NCBI RefSeq assembly: GCF_009466385.1
Contig: NZ_WIAQ01000002.1
Location: forward strand, 1 to 64,000
DNA: 64,000 bases
Source: Peribacillus tepidiphilus
GTDB lineage: Bacteria; Bacillota; Bacilli; Bacillales; DSM-1321
Direction: 5' to 3'
Part shown: in pieces, positions 26,820 to 36,836 of the stretch
How positions within the stretch are numbered: position 1 is the first letter of the stretch
Layout: every line of letters begins with the position of its first letter
Program-made: the position numbers and the translations under genes
The notes under the pieces: generated by a model
Told to the model about the DNA's origin: nothing
Databases searched by the model: none
Seen by the model: the letters and a program-made list of their open reading frames with translations, nothing else

Positions 26820-27833
26820 ATGAATGCAATCCAATCTAAAGTTGATTTAAGAGGAAAGAGCTTTTTGGCTTTAAAGGATTTTACTGAAGAGGAAATTAAC
26901 TACTTAATTGACTTAGCAGCAGAATTAAAGGCTAAGAAAAAAGCAGGGATCCCTCATAAATATCTTGAAGGCCAAAATATTGCGCTCTTGTTTGAAAAGC
27001 CTTCAACTAGAACAAGATGTGCGTTTACAGTCGCTTGTGTAGATTTGGGAGCTCATCCAGAGTATTTAGGAAAAAATGATATTCAATTCGGCAAAAAGGA
27101 ATCAGTCCGTGATACAGCCATTGTTTTAGGAAGAATGTTTGATGGTATTGAATTTAGAGGCTTTAGCCATAAGCTAGTCGAAGAATTGGCACAACATGCA
27201 GGAGTTCCAGTATGGAATGGTTTAACCGATCTTTTCCATCCAACTCAAGTTCTTGCAGATTTCTTAACCATCAAGGAACAAATTGGCCATCTTAAGGGAG
27301 TAAAGCTAGTATATGTTGGGGATGGCCGAAACAATGTGGCTAACAGCTTATTAATTGGAGGCGCAAAGGTTGGTATGGATGTTAGAGTGTGCTCTCCAAA
27401 GTCTCTTTTCCCTTCTGAGGAAATTGTCCAAATTGCTCAGGATGCAGCCGCTCTATCAAACGCAAAAATCAAGATTACTGACAATATCGATGAAGCTGTA
27501 GATGGAGCTGATGTGATCTATACGGATGTTTGGGTATCTATGGGTGAAGAGGACAAATTCGAAGAGCGGATTCGCCTGTTGCTTCCTTATCAAGTAAATA
27601 TGGAAATGCTTTATAAAACTGGTAATGAAAATGTGATGTTTTTACATTGTCTTCCTTCTTTCCATGACCTAGAGACAACTGTTGGAAGAGAGATCTATGA
27701 GAAATTTGGATTAACAGCAATGGAAGTAACGGATGAAGTATTTCAAAGCAAGCACTCGTTTGTATTTGATGAAGCGGAAAACAGAATGCATACAATTAAA
27801 GCGGTCATGGTTGCAACAAACAGTAACAAGTAA
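26820..27833 (+). CDS. arcB: Ornithine carbamoyltransferase, catabolic
   Basis: It converts citrulline and phosphate to ornithine and carbamoyl phosphate. The 337-residue protein has the carbamoyl-phosphate site [11 protein letters not shown] (about 59-69), HPTQVLADF and the ornithine-side HCLPSFHD. By sequence alone it could be the anabolic ArgF, but its place between arcA and arcD argues for the catabolic role. Start at 26820 after AAGGAGG. Confidence 0.94.
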   Translation: MNAIQSKVDLRGKSFLALKDFTEEEINYLIDLAAELKAKKKAGIPHKYLEGQNIALLFEKPSTRTRCAFTVACVDLGAHPEYLGKNDIQFGKKESVRDTAIVLGRMFDGIEFRGFSHKLVEELAQHAGVPVWNGLTDLFHPTQVLADFLTIKEQIGHLKGVKLVYVGDGRNNVANSLLIGGAKVGMDVRVCSPKSLFPSEEIVQIAQDAAALSNAKIKITDNIDEAVDGADVIYTDVWVSMGEEDKFEERIRLLLPYQVNMEMLYKTGNENVMFLHCLPSFHDLETTVGREIYEKFGLTAMEVTDEVFQSKHSFVFDEAENRMHTIKAVMVATNSNK

Positions 27834-27837
27834 AGAA

Positions 27838-27940
27838 GGGGTTTCCTTCCCCTCTCAGACTGACAAGCGTTTTCAAACAGTCTGAAAGTGTATGATTTAC
27901 TTTGTCTACAATCTAAAAGGGGGGGGATTCCTCCCCCTCT
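27838..27940 (-). repeat. Dispersed element copy C (short), flanked by a duplicated hairpin
   Basis: GGGGTTTCCTTCCCCTCT (27838-27855) and GGGGATTCCTCCCCCTCT (27923-27940) match at 16 of 18 bases, and each can form a G-rich/C-rich hairpin. Between them lies a shortened element. On the minus strand it has the arm TGTAGACAAAGTAAAT and a core reduced to CAGACTG-N17-CAGTCTG. It lies in the arcB-arcD gap, so the operon transcript runs through it. Confidence 0.8.
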
Positions 27941-27963
27941 TATCCAAAAAAGAGGTGAGAATC

Positions 27964-29394
27964 ATGGAAGACCAAAAAAAGCTGGGTTTATTTTCACTGA
28001 TTGCTATTGTTGTAGGATCCATGATCGGCGGTGGAGCTTTTAACCTTTCAAGTGATATAGCAAGAGGAGCTAATGCAGGAGCTATCATAATTGGATGGGC
28101 TATAACAGGAATCGGAATCATTGCACTCGGTCTTTCCTTTCAAAATTTAACAATGCGTAAACCTGATCTTGATGGAGGGATATACAGTTACGCAAAAGCA
28201 GGATTTGGAAATTATATGGGTTTTAATAGTGCATTCGGATACTGGTTATCTGCATGGCTAGGGAACGTCGCATACGCTACCCTTCTCTTTAGTTCAATCG
28301 GTTATTTCTTCCCTGTATTCGAAGGCGGTCAGAACATCGCATCAATTATTGGTGCATCCATTATGCTCTGGCTTGTTCACGCATTAATTTTAAGAGGTGT
28401 ACATTCAGCTGCACTTGTAAATTTAATCACAACGATCGCAAAACTTGTTCCAGTATTTTTATTCATCATAATTGCCATCTTTTCCTTTCATTTTGATCAG
28501 TTTTCCTTGGATTTTTGGGGGCCTGAAGGAGCTGAATTCTCATGGAGCTCCGTTAAGGACCAAGTCGCCAGCACGATGCTTGTAACGTTATGGGTGTTTA
28601 TCGGAGTAGAAGGTGCTGTCGTTCTTTCGGGTAGAGCCAAAAACCGGAAAGACATCGGGCGGGCAACCGTTATTGGTTTAATCGGCACTCTTCTAATTTA
28701 CATTATGATTTCCCTTCTCTCCCTTGGCGTAATGTCGCGTGGAGAATTATCCGAATTACCAAGTCCGTCCATGGCATATGTACTTGAGTCAATTGTCGGT
28801 AAATGGGGAGCTACTTTTATCAATATCGGTTTAATCATATCAGTGCTTGGTGCATGGTTGGGCTGGACTTTACTGGCTTCGGAAATTCCTTACATTGCTG
28901 CAAAAGACGGTGTTTTCCCAAAGTGGTTTGCAAAGGAAAATAAAAATCATGCTCCTGTTAACTCTCTATGGATTACAAATGGGCTCATTCAGATTTTCTT
29001 ATTAACATTCCTTGTGTCGGAACAGGCGTATCATTTTGCCTTTTCACTCGCTTCTTCAGCCATTCTGCTTCCGTACCTCTTTTCAGCCTTATACCAGTTA
29101 AAGCTATCCTGGTCAGGTGAAGCATACGCTGAAGAAGAGAAACGTACGAAAGATATTGCTCTTGGAATCATTGCAAGCATTTATTCAATCTGGCTTGTCT
29201 ATGCAGCAGGAATCGACTATCTCTTATTGACGATGATTCTCTACGCTCCAGGAATCCTCATGTTTATGAGTGTTCAAAAAGAAGCTCATAAGAAAAAAAT
29301 GTTTGGAAAAGCAGAGCTAATTACAGCCTTTTCCATTGGACTTCTGGCATTTTGGGCAATTATTGAATTAGCAACCGGAACTATTACTTTATAA
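27964..29394 (+). CDS. arcD: Arginine/ornithine antiporter
   Basis: The 476-residue APC-superfamily transporter has about twelve membrane helices and the N-terminal substrate motif [20 protein letters not shown] (about 16-35). It exchanges external arginine for internal ornithine, so the ADI pathway needs no net transport energy. AAAGAGGTGAG precedes the ATG at 27964; an upstream start would run through the repeat element and is unlikely. It lies between arcB and arcC as in the B. licheniformis operon. Confidence 0.93.
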   Translation: MEDQKKLGLFSLIAIVVGSMIGGGAFNLSSDIARGANAGAIIIGWAITGIGIIALGLSFQNLTMRKPDLDGGIYSYAKAGFGNYMGFNSAFGYWLSAWLGNVAYATLLFSSIGYFFPVFEGGQNIASIIGASIMLWLVHALILRGVHSAALVNLITTIAKLVPVFLFIIIAIFSFHFDQFSLDFWGPEGAEFSWSSVKDQVASTMLVTLWVFIGVEGAVVLSGRAKNRKDIGRATVIGLIGTLLIYIMISLLSLGVMSRGELSELPSPSMAYVLESIVGKWGATFINIGLIISVLGAWLGWTLLASEIPYIAAKDGVFPKWFAKENKNHAPVNSLWITNGLIQIFLLTFLVSEQAYHFAFSLASSAILLPYLFSALYQLKLSWSGEAYAEEEKRTKDIALGIIASIYSIWLVYAAGIDYLLLTMILYAPGILMFMSVQKEAHKKKMFGKAELITAFSIGLLAFWAIIELATGTITL

Positions 29395-29408
29395 GGAGGC
29401 AACCTAGA

Positions 29409-30371
29409 ATGAGTAGAAAAAAAATAGTGATTGCACTTGGAGGAAATGCTATACAAAGCGGTGATGCCACAGCAAGAGCACAACAAAAAGCACTTAAACA
29501 TACAGCTAACCAGCTGTTAAAAATTATGAATGACGGCTTTGACATTATTATCACGCACGGAAATGGACCTCAAGTCGGCAATATCGTATTACAGCAAAAG
29601 GCTGCTGAATCTGAAAAAACTCCTGCCATGCCTCTTGATACATGCGGAGCAATGAGTCAGGGGATGATCGGTTACTGGATGCAAAATGCGATTCAGGAAG
29701 TACTTGAAGAAAATCATTATGATAAAAAAGTGGCAACGGTGGTAACTAGGGTGGAAGTATCTGAAGACGATCCTGCATTCTTGAACCCAACCAAACCAAT
29801 TGGTCCATTTTATAGCGAAGAAGAAGCAAAACGTTTAATGAGCGAGCAGAATCTTATATTTAAAGAGGACGCAGGAAGAGGATGGCGACGAGTAGTTCCT
29901 TCTCCTAAACCTATTCATATTCTTGAATATGAAATGATTAACGCGCTTGTTGAAAGCGGAAACATTGTAATAGCAGTGGGAGGCGGCGGAATCCCTGTTA
30001 TTCGTAAAGGTCATAAGATTGAAGGCATTGAAGCGGTGATTGACAAAGACTTTGCTGCACAAAAGCTGGCAGAGCTTGTTGACGCAGACATCTTGTTAAT
30101 TCTAACAGCAGTTGAACACGTCTCTATTAATTTTGGTAAACCAAATGAACAGGTCATTGCCAATGTCTCAACTGAAATATTAGAAAAATATGTACAAGAA
30201 GGGCATTTTCCACCTGGAAGTATGCTTCCGAAAATCCAGGCAGCAATCCAATTTGCGGAATCAAGAGATGATCGAAAGACCATTATTACATCGTTAGATC
30301 GCGCCTATGAAGCTTTGCAAGGATTAACAGGTACTCATATTGTGAAAGAAAAAGAGTTGGCATTTGTTTGA
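29409..30371 (+). CDS. arcC: Carbamate kinase
   Basis: It makes ATP from carbamoyl phosphate and ADP, the energy-yielding step of the ADI pathway. The 320-residue amino-acid-kinase-fold protein has [12 protein letters not shown] at the N-terminus, the HGNGPQVGN loop (about 51-59), AVGGGGIPV (about 195) and [10 protein letters not shown] (about 214). AAGGAGG precedes the ATG. It ends directly at the terminator. Confidence 0.97.
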   Translation: MSRKKIVIALGGNAIQSGDATARAQQKALKHTANQLLKIMNDGFDIIITHGNGPQVGNIVLQQKAAESEKTPAMPLDTCGAMSQGMIGYWMQNAIQEVLEENHYDKKVATVVTRVEVSEDDPAFLNPTKPIGPFYSEEEAKRLMSEQNLIFKEDAGRGWRRVVPSPKPIHILEYEMINALVESGNIVIAVGGGGIPVIRKGHKIEGIEAVIDKDFAAQKLAELVDADILLILTAVEHVSINFGKPNEQVIANVSTEILEKYVQEGHFPPGSMLPKIQAAIQFAESRDDRKTIITSLDRAYEALQGLTGTHIVKEKELAFV

Positions 30372-30394
30372 GGAGGCTAAGCCCTCCTTTTTTT
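30371..30394 (+). terminator. Terminator after arcC
   Basis: AGGAGG (30371-30376) pairs with CCTCCT (30383-30388), followed by T's. It separates arcABDC from arcR. Confidence 0.75.
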
Positions 30395-30520
30395 GTGAAA
30401 ACAGCAGTTTATTGTTATCGTGATATAGTAATTTTATTTGATTGTCACAATTATAACACTATTTATTAAGTTTATCGTGTTATATTGAAGTAGGGGAATT
30501 GTTGATTAGGAGCGATTGCC

Positions 30521-31219
30521 ATGAAAGTTTTTAATGATGCTACGATCCGGAAAAACCTCAAAAACTTTGAAATTTTCTCCTTAGCCACAAGTAAAGAACT
30601 TACTGAAATTGAAATCGGCTTATACAAAAGAACGTACCGAAAAGGGCAAATCCTTTTTACCGCAGGGGATCCTCGTGAAAGGATCTATTTGCTTCTTAAT
30701 GGTTATATTAAATTAGAAAAAACGAATGAAAGTGGTACGATGCTTTATGGTGATTTTATCAAGCCCTATACTTTATTTCCATACGGAGGGCTTTTTAAGG
30801 ATTTAGAATATCATTATACAGCTTATTCCTTAACAGATGTAGAATTATATTATATTCCTACAAAGAGATTTGAAGAGATTTTGAAAAATAATACGAGACA
30901 GCTAATACACGTTGTAGAACACTTATCTTCTATATTGCGATTACATGAATCGCGTCTTCAAGCGATCACTAATTCGAATGCATCGGACAGAGTCATTCAA
31001 GTTCTTGCCTTTATTATGCAAGATCTTGGAATCTCTAAGAATAAAGAAATCTTTGTTGAATGTCCGATTACCACAACGGAAATAGCACGGCTTTCCGGCA
31101 CCTCAAGAGAAACAGTGAGCCATGTACTGAATCAACTAAAGAGAGAAAGGATTGTATCTTTCGAAAACAAACATATTTTCTTTCATAAACCTGACTTCTT
31201 TATCCAAGCAGGAAAATAA
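30521..31219 (+). CDS. arcR: Crp/Fnr-family activator of the arc operon (ArcR)
   Basis: The 232-residue protein has an N-terminal cyclic-nucleotide-binding-like beta-roll (about 25-135, with GQILFTAGDPRERIYLLLNG) and a C-terminal winged helix (about 150-225, TTTEIARLSGTSRETVSHVL). It lacks the four cysteines of FNR, so it is not an Fe-S oxygen sensor of that type. It lies after arcC behind a terminator and probably has its own promoter. By comparison with B. licheniformis ArcR it should activate arcA under anaerobiosis. Confidence 0.88.
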   Translation: MKVFNDATIRKNLKNFEIFSLATSKELTEIEIGLYKRTYRKGQILFTAGDPRERIYLLLNGYIKLEKTNESGTMLYGDFIKPYTLFPYGGLFKDLEYHYTAYSLTDVELYYIPTKRFEEILKNNTRQLIHVVEHLSSILRLHESRLQAITNSNASDRVIQVLAFIMQDLGISKNKEIFVECPITTTEIARLSGTSRETVSHVLNQLKRERIVSFENKHIFFHKPDFFIQAGK

Positions 31220-31260
31220 GTACTGTCCTTCCTTTTTATTTCCTCTCTACTGATCAGTTC

Positions 31261-31307
31261 AGAGGCTCATACATAGAACCACTTTATATAAAAATAAATG
31301 AGCCTCT
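31261..31307. terminator. Hairpin after arcR
   Basis: AGAGGCTCAT (31261-31270) pairs perfectly with ATGAGCCTCT (31298-31307) across a 27-base loop. No long T-run follows, so terminator function is likely but not certain. Confidence 0.45.
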
Positions 31308-31404
31308 CATTCTTCAGATAATGATCCTTTTCTAAGAGGACAAATACTCTCCTTTTTAAAAAGAATTCTTGTAATAACTGATTGATCCCAATTGAAAGAT
31401 GACG

Positions 31405-31438
31405 TTGACTTTTTTATTGATAATTATTATCATTATCA
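31405..31438 (+). promoter_or_regulatory. Fur-controlled promoter of the FTR1 operon
   Basis: TTGACT (31405-31410), a 17-bp spacer and TATCAT (31428-31433). TGATAATTATTATCA (31418-31432) is a perfect 7-1-7 Fur box over the -10 region, and a second overlapping half-site runs to 31438. Confidence 0.88.
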
Positions 31439-31455
31439 ACGTAGGGGGATGAAAC

Positions 31456-32208
31456 ATGAAAAAGATCTTATTTTTTTGTTTAGCATTGATAGTGATTATC
31501 AATTCAGCTCCGAATGTGGGCTTTGCCTATTCATACGGCGATCCTGGTAAGGAAGCGTTAGCAGAGGCATACAAAGAGTTAGATAAATATATAGATGCCA
31601 ACGATTGGGCAAGTGCTAAAAAAGTGTATGAAACATATCAAAAAGAGTTTAATTTATATTTTAATAAAGTGAAACCAGATATAGAAAAGGGTTTTAAAGA
31701 AAAAGACAAACAGCTTGTGTTAAGAAGCTATCAAGCTGCCATGAGATTAAATGTGGAAAGACGTCTTCATTTTGCCCAAGAGCAGTTTGATGATTATGGT
31801 CAGGCAAAGCTTTTGCTAGCGAAAGCACGCGGAACGTTTACTGTACTCGAGCCGATCATGGTTGAAAAAGAAGGGCAGGAAGCTGCTAATAAAATTTACA
31901 AAGCATTTGATGATGCTTTAGCAGCTCTTGGAAATCCTGGGCTGTTTGGAATCGGAAGCAAGAATAGCGATAAAGAAAGTTTTGATCAAAACGTTACATA
32001 TATTATTGGGGAATTAGCACCCCTATTCCCAATAGTATCTGAAGAGGAAAAAGACAAAAGTCATTTAACCGAAGAGAATTTAAATTTCCTAGATAAGTTT
32101 TCAGAAAACGGAGGCTCTTCATTTTGGTTTTGGTTTGCCATGGTCTTAATCGTTGCTTTCATCATGATTGTGGTAACAGGAAAAATAAAGAAAAAGAACG
32201 AACGTTAG
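31456..32208 (+). CDS. Exported helical accessory protein of the FTR1 iron permease
   Basis: The 250-residue protein has a signal peptide (1-24), an extracellular helical domain (about 30-205) and a C-terminal membrane anchor (about 217-238) with a basic tail KIKKKNER. It contains RSYQAAMRLNVERRLHFA and YGQAKLLLAKARGTF, a pattern also seen in the Fur-regulated lipoprotein at 20420. It lies directly before the permease under one Fur box, so it probably binds or delivers iron. It starts after TAGGGGG. Confidence 0.75.
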   Translation: MKKILFFCLALIVIINSAPNVGFAYSYGDPGKEALAEAYKELDKYIDANDWASAKKVYETYQKEFNLYFNKVKPDIEKGFKEKDKQLVLRSYQAAMRLNVERRLHFAQEQFDDYGQAKLLLAKARGTFTVLEPIMVEKEGQEAANKIYKAFDDALAALGNPGLFGIGSKNSDKESFDQNVTYIIGELAPLFPIVSEEEKDKSHLTEENLNFLDKFSENGGSSFWFWFAMVLIVAFIMIVVTGKIKKKNER

Positions 32209-32224
32209 ATTGGGGGAGCGGGGA

Positions 32225-33175
32225 TTGGATTTTCAAGCATTTTTAATTACGCTGCGTGAATCATTGGAAGCAATCTTGATTGTTGGCCTAATTTTATCCT
32301 ACTTGACTAGAGTGAGTGCGGATCCATACAAAAAGTGGGTTTATATTGGGGTGTTCCTTGCTTTAATCAGCAGCTTTTTGGTAGCATTAGTTTTCCAAGT
32401 TGTCTTTACAGGTTTTGCTAGCTTCGGATCGGAAATCTATTTAAAAGTTTCCATCATGTTCGCGTCTGTGTTCCTTTTGACTCACATGGTTCATTGGATG
32501 AAAAAGCAATCGAAAGACGTTAATAGTGACATGCAGAAGAAAATTCAAGCCGCTCTGACAGCAGGAAGTGTTTCTGCTATGATTATCCACTCCTATCTCA
32601 TTGTGCTTCGAGAGGGTGTAGAAACGGTATTTTTCTTTGCTGCGATTAGTGGAGGAGATGTCACTAAAGTCTTTACGAGCTATGGTGCACTAAGCGGATT
32701 GATGCTAGCTCTCATGATTGGATACTTGTTCTTCTCAGGTACGATGAAAATTTCACTCAAAGCGTTTTTCAATGTAACGGGGCTTCTTATTATGTTTATT
32801 GCAGCTGGCTTGCTGGTTCAAGGAATTGGAATTCTGCAAGACTTAGGCAAAATGGGATCGTTATATACAACTGCAGAAGGAAAACCTGCCGAAGTGTACA
32901 ACATTGTCCACATCATGCCTGAGCATTATGCTGATGAAATCCATTACAAAAGGGATACAGGAAAGGATGTCTTGATTAGCGGACAAGTAGGGCTATTTAT
33001 GGCAGCGATGTTTGGTTATAGCCATAACCCTACAATCGAACAGGTTATAGGATACTGGGGCTACTTCGGTTTTGTTTTCTTCTGGATGTGGCTCATCAAG
33101 CATGACAAATTATCTTTTTCCTTTAGAAAAAATAAATCGGGCAGCGATCATTTTCCAGAAAATAAGGTTGTCTGA
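32225..33175 (+). CDS. FTR1-family high-affinity iron permease
   Basis: The 316-residue membrane protein has about seven helices and the two iron-translocation motifs of the family, RESLE at 11-15 and REGVE at 129-133 (R-E-x-x-E). FTR1/EfeU permeases import iron that is oxidised or handed over at the outer face. The TTG at 32225 has GGGGGAG at the right distance; a TTG at 32210 is possible but lies before that site. No EfeO or EfeB homologue is next to it, so this is not a standard EfeUOB set. Confidence 0.92.
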   Translation: MDFQAFLITLRESLEAILIVGLILSYLTRVSADPYKKWVYIGVFLALISSFLVALVFQVVFTGFASFGSEIYLKVSIMFASVFLLTHMVHWMKKQSKDVNSDMQKKIQAALTAGSVSAMIIHSYLIVLREGVETVFFFAAISGGDVTKVFTSYGALSGLMLALMIGYLFFSGTMKISLKAFFNVTGLLIMFIAAGLLVQGIGILQDLGKMGSLYTTAEGKPAEVYNIVHIMPEHYADEIHYKRDTGKDVLISGQVGLFMAAMFGYSHNPTIEQVIGYWGYFGFVFFWMWLIKHDKLSFSFRKNKSGSDHFPENKVV

Positions 33176-33200
33176 TTAAAAATGATAGGCATTCCCTAAG

Positions 33201-33226
33201 GCTCGCTTTTTAATAAGCGGGCTTTT
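33201..33226 (+). terminator. Terminator of the FTR1 operon
   Basis: GCTCGCTT (33201-33208) pairs with AAGCGGGC (33215-33222), followed by TTTT. Confidence 0.75.
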
Positions 33227-33268
33227 CTCGTGACATAGATTTTATCAAAAAAGAAAGGAACCTTTCAT

Positions 33269-34720
33269 ATGTTCCATACCAAGAAACAATCTTTTATCAT
33301 AACATCAATATCTATTTTAGCTATATTACTAACTGCCATACTTAGATTTAAATATGGATCTGAAAAAGCCGCTTCCTGGGATCAAGTTGATTTTTCGCTT
33401 GGTGTTATGGAATACGATCTATTAAGCATGCAGCCCCATTTCCCTGGATATCCATATTTTATTTTGGGAGGTATGTTTTTTTCCTTAATTACAGACCAAG
33501 CGCCATTAGCACTTAGTTATTTTAATTCCACCTTACTGCTCTCGTCTGTCATTCCAACCTATATGTTAGCAAGAAAGCTTCTAAGTCGAGATATGGCCCT
33601 TTTGCTTACAGCTCTTGTGCAAACGTCGAGTTATGTAAATGTTATGGGGATACAGCCTATGTCGGAAGGAGCGGCAATCGGCATTCTCACCTGGTATGTA
33701 TGGGTGCTTTATGAGGCTATCCAACGAGACAAGACGTTTTTCCGAGTTACAGCCATGTTCCTTTTTAGTGTATTGCTTGGCATAAGAGTATCATACGTAC
33801 TATTTGGAACTGGTCTTCTTTATATGTGGTGGATGACCTTTAAAAAACTAGGAAAAAGTGGTGCCTTGGTCATAATTGGCGAATTGGTCATTGCTGTTTG
33901 CTTTCAGTTGATTTGGCTGATCGGATTGGCTGCAAATGTCGGCGGCTGGGGAACGCTGTTTGAAATAGGCTTTGGTTTTTCAAAAGGACATTTTATAGAA
34001 TGGGGAGGTACTTCTCTTTCTAACGAAGCATCACTTTGGAAAAGAATCTTTCTTCTGGTGTTTAATAATATTTTGTGGACAGGCTTTTTTTCCCAGGATG
34101 GGATCCTTGTTGTCCTATTTACAATTGCTTTCATGATCCGATTAAAATGCCGTGAACAGCCTCGCTTACTTAAATTCATGCTTGTCTTCATTGTTTCGTA
34201 TTTTTTTTGGGCTTTGTTTGCACAAAATATAGACAAACCTAGGCATATACTTCCTATTGTTGTCTTAGGACTGTTTTATATAGGAGCTAGACTCTTAAGG
34301 AGGAATACAAAATCTTCTTATTTATTGATTATCGTGTTTATTCTTGCTCAAAGTGTAATGGGTGCTATGTTCATGAAAAAACAACACGATGAGGAACCGG
34401 CTGTCTATCAACTGGCAAAGGATTTAACAAACAAGTATGAGAATAGTATTGTTTATACATGGGAAGAAACGAGAGTGCTTGGGTATTTGAATGTTCCTTT
34501 TGAACATAAAAGAATTATGACGTATGATAAATTTTTGGAGGATCTTTCTTATAAGAAAGATAAAACGGTTCTCCTCACAGATAAAGTAAGAGATGGTTTC
34601 ATCCAACAAGGGGCAAATCCAAACCATTTCAAGAAAATAACATCGTATAAATCTACAAAATTATTCGATCCCATATACTCACAGATCACATTATACAAAT
34701 GGGAGGGGAGTGAAAGATAA
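33269..34720 (+). CDS. Polytopic GT-C-like membrane glycosyltransferase, putative
   Basis: The 483-residue protein has about ten membrane helices up to residue 370, then a soluble C-terminal domain of about 110 residues. In the first external loop [17 protein letters not shown] (about 35-51) carries acidic residues where GT-C enzymes hold their catalytic Asp, and [12 protein letters not shown] follows. This fits a polyprenyl-phosphate-sugar-dependent transferase of the GT39/ArnT type; the family call is inference. It might use the lipid-linked sugar from the 24472 glycosyltransferase. AAAGGAACC precedes the ATG. Confidence 0.55.
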   Translation: MFHTKKQSFIITSISILAILLTAILRFKYGSEKAASWDQVDFSLGVMEYDLLSMQPHFPGYPYFILGGMFFSLITDQAPLALSYFNSTLLLSSVIPTYMLARKLLSRDMALLLTALVQTSSYVNVMGIQPMSEGAAIGILTWYVWVLYEAIQRDKTFFRVTAMFLFSVLLGIRVSYVLFGTGLLYMWWMTFKKLGKSGALVIIGELVIAVCFQLIWLIGLAANVGGWGTLFEIGFGFSKGHFIEWGGTSLSNEASLWKRIFLLVFNNILWTGFFSQDGILVVLFTIAFMIRLKCREQPRLLKFMLVFIVSYFFWALFAQNIDKPRHILPIVVLGLFYIGARLLRRNTKSSYLLIIVFILAQSVMGAMFMKKQHDEEPAVYQLAKDLTNKYENSIVYTWEETRVLGYLNVPFEHKRIMTYDKFLEDLSYKKDKTVLLTDKVRDGFIQQGANPNHFKKITSYKSTKLFDPIYSQITLYKWEGSER

Positions 34721-34721
34721 G

Positions 34722-36494
34722 ATGAACGAATGGATCAAAAGAAAGCTTGCTTTGCTTCCGGATCAGCCAGGCTGCTATTTGATGAAGGACAGACAAGGGA
34801 CGGTCATCTACGTAGGAAAAGCAAAAGTATTAAAAAATAGGGTTCGGTCTTATTTTACTGGGTCACACGATGGAAAAACGCTTCGATTGGTCAATGAAAT
34901 TGAGGATTTTGAATATATTGTTACTTCAAGCAATATGGAAGCTCTTATTCTTGAACTAAATCTAATAAAAAAATACGATCCGAAATATAATGTGATGCTA
35001 AAGGATGATAAAACGTATCCTTTTATTCACTTAACAAATGAACGTCATCCTCGATTAATCACCACTCGTAAGGTGAAAAAAGGGAAAGGGAAATACTTTG
35101 GCCCTTATCCAAACGTAGGGGCTGCCAACGAGACGAAAAAGCTGCTTGACCGTATTTATCCTTTAAGAAAATGCAGCACCCTTCCTGATCGAGTTTGTCT
35201 CTATTATCATCTCGGACAGTGCCTCGCGCCGTGTGTAAATGAAGTGAGTGAGACAGAATATAAGAAAATTGTAGAGGAAATCACCCGTTTTTTGAGTGGA
35301 GGCTATAAAGAAATCAAAAATGAGCTTCAAGAAAAGATGCTAGCTGCTGCAGAGGAGCTTGATTTTGAAAGAGCAAAAGAGTACCGAGACAAAATTGCTC
35401 ACATTGAAGCCACAATGGAAAAGCAAAAAATGACAATGACCGATTTTACAGACAGAGATGTGTTCGGCTATGCCTATGATAAAGGTTGGATGTGTGTTCA
35501 GGTCTTTTTTGTGAGACAAGGAAAGCTCATTGAAAGAGATGTTTCCATGTTTCCAATTTATGACGAGCCCGATCAGGAATTCTTGACTTTTCTTGGGCAG
35601 TTTTATTCGAAAGCCAACCATTTTAAGCCTAAAGAAATTTTGCTCCCTGAGTCTGTTGATGCAGAAATGGTAGAAGCATTTCTTGAGGTACGTACCCACC
35701 AGCCAAAAAAAGGACCGAAAAAGGATTTAATAAAATTAGCGAATAAAAACGCGAAAATCGCACTTCAGGAAAAATTCTCACTGATTGAAAAAGATGAAGA
35801 AAGAACCATTAAAGCGGTTGAAAATCTGGGTAAGCAGCTCGGGATTGATACACCTCATCGAATCGAAGCGTTCGATAACTCCAATATTCAAGGGGCCGAT
35901 CCTGTGTCCGCTATGGTCGTGTTCATCGATGGTAAGCCTCAAAAAAAGGAATATCGGAAATATAAAATTAAATCCGTACAAGGTCCTGATGATTATGAAT
36001 CCATGAGAGAAGTGGTCAGAAGAAGATATACCAGAGTATTGAAAGAAGGCCTTCCTCTTCCTGATTTAATTATCATTGATGGTGGTAAAGGTCATGTAGA
36101 AGCAGTCAGAGATGTGTTGGAAAACGAGCTTGGTCTCGATATCCCTCTCTCCGGCTTAGTCAAGGATGAAAAGCACAGGACATCTGAGCTTTTAATCGGC
36201 AATCCGCTCGAAATTGTGGCTTTAGATAAACGGAGCCAGGAGTTTTATTTGCTTCAGAGGATACAGGATGAAGTGCATCGTTTTGCTATTTCCTTTCATC
36301 GTCAAATTCGAGGTAAAAATGCTTTTCAATCTATACTTGACGAAATCCCTGGTGTTGGAGAAAAACGAAAAAAACGTTTATTAAAACATTTCGGCTCGAT
36401 TAAAAAAATGAAGGAAGCAAAAGTGGAGGAGTTTACTTCTATTGGTATACCAAAAAATGTGGCTGAAGAAATCCTAAGAAAATTGCAGGAATAG
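34722..36494 (+). CDS. uvrC: Excinuclease ABC subunit C
   Basis: UvrC makes both incisions in nucleotide excision repair. The 590-residue protein has the GIY-YIG nuclease (about 13-92, with [18 protein letters not shown]), a cysteine motif [19 protein letters not shown], the UVR domain (about 195-230), the RNase H-like C-terminal nuclease ([18 protein letters not shown]) and two helix-hairpin-helix motifs at the end. The ATG at 34722 matches the usual N-terminus; a GTG at 34710 nearly touches the ribosome binding site. It overlaps no neighbour but starts 2 bases after the GT-C-like gene. Confidence 0.96.
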   Translation: MNEWIKRKLALLPDQPGCYLMKDRQGTVIYVGKAKVLKNRVRSYFTGSHDGKTLRLVNEIEDFEYIVTSSNMEALILELNLIKKYDPKYNVMLKDDKTYPFIHLTNERHPRLITTRKVKKGKGKYFGPYPNVGAANETKKLLDRIYPLRKCSTLPDRVCLYYHLGQCLAPCVNEVSETEYKKIVEEITRFLSGGYKEIKNELQEKMLAAAEELDFERAKEYRDKIAHIEATMEKQKMTMTDFTDRDVFGYAYDKGWMCVQVFFVRQGKLIERDVSMFPIYDEPDQEFLTFLGQFYSKANHFKPKEILLPESVDAEMVEAFLEVRTHQPKKGPKKDLIKLANKNAKIALQEKFSLIEKDEERTIKAVENLGKQLGIDTPHRIEAFDNSNIQGADPVSAMVVFIDGKPQKKEYRKYKIKSVQGPDDYESMREVVRRRYTRVLKEGLPLPDLIIIDGGKGHVEAVRDVLENELGLDIPLSGLVKDEKHRTSELLIGNPLEIVALDKRSQEFYLLQRIQDEVHRFAISFHRQIRGKNAFQSILDEIPGVGEKRKKRLLKHFGSIKKMKEAKVEEFTSIGIPKNVAEEILRKLQE

Positions 36495-36496
36495 AG

Positions 36497-36525
36497 TTGT
36501 CATATACGATTGACTATGCTAAAAT
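36497..36525 (+). promoter_or_regulatory. lysC promoter
   Basis: TTGTCA (36497-36502), a 17-bp spacer and TAAAAT (36520-36525) with a TGC extension. Confidence 0.7.
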
Positions 36526-36565
36526 TGTTCTAATTTAATATTTAAATTACTTTACAGTGTTAAAG

Positions 36566-36800
36566 TGATGATAGAGGTGCGAGATTCATCAGTAAAAACT
36601 TGGAGAAGAATGAGCTTCGTTGAAAAGTTTTGAAAGGGGAGATCGCCGAAGTGGAGCAGTGCTCATAGCTGCTTTGCTGGTTCTGTATTGAATAAATGCA
36701 GGACTGTCAAGATGTGTAATCTTGGAGAGCTATCTCACTGTGTACAGCGTAATGAGTTACGTTTTTCACAGCAATGAGATATTTCTCATTGCTGTTTTTA
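36566..36800 (+). ncRNA. Lysine riboswitch (L box)
   Basis: The L-box blocks are present in order: AGAGGTGC (36573-36580), AAGGGGAGATCGCCGAAG (near 36635), the GCTCATAGCTGCTTTGCTGG region, GGACTGTC and CTTGGAGAGCTATC. The expression platform ends in the terminator CAGCAATGAGA/TCTCATTGCTG (36769-36794) followed by T's. High lysine should stop transcription before lysC. Confidence 0.95.
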
Positions 36801-36836
36801 TTTACCTGAAAAAAATACAAAAAGGTGGAAGGTACA

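Noticed and set aside
20237-34721. Integrated prophage or integrative element between trxA and uvrC
   Set aside because: No integrase, attachment repeats, phage structural genes or tRNA were found; the genes are metabolic and transport functions.
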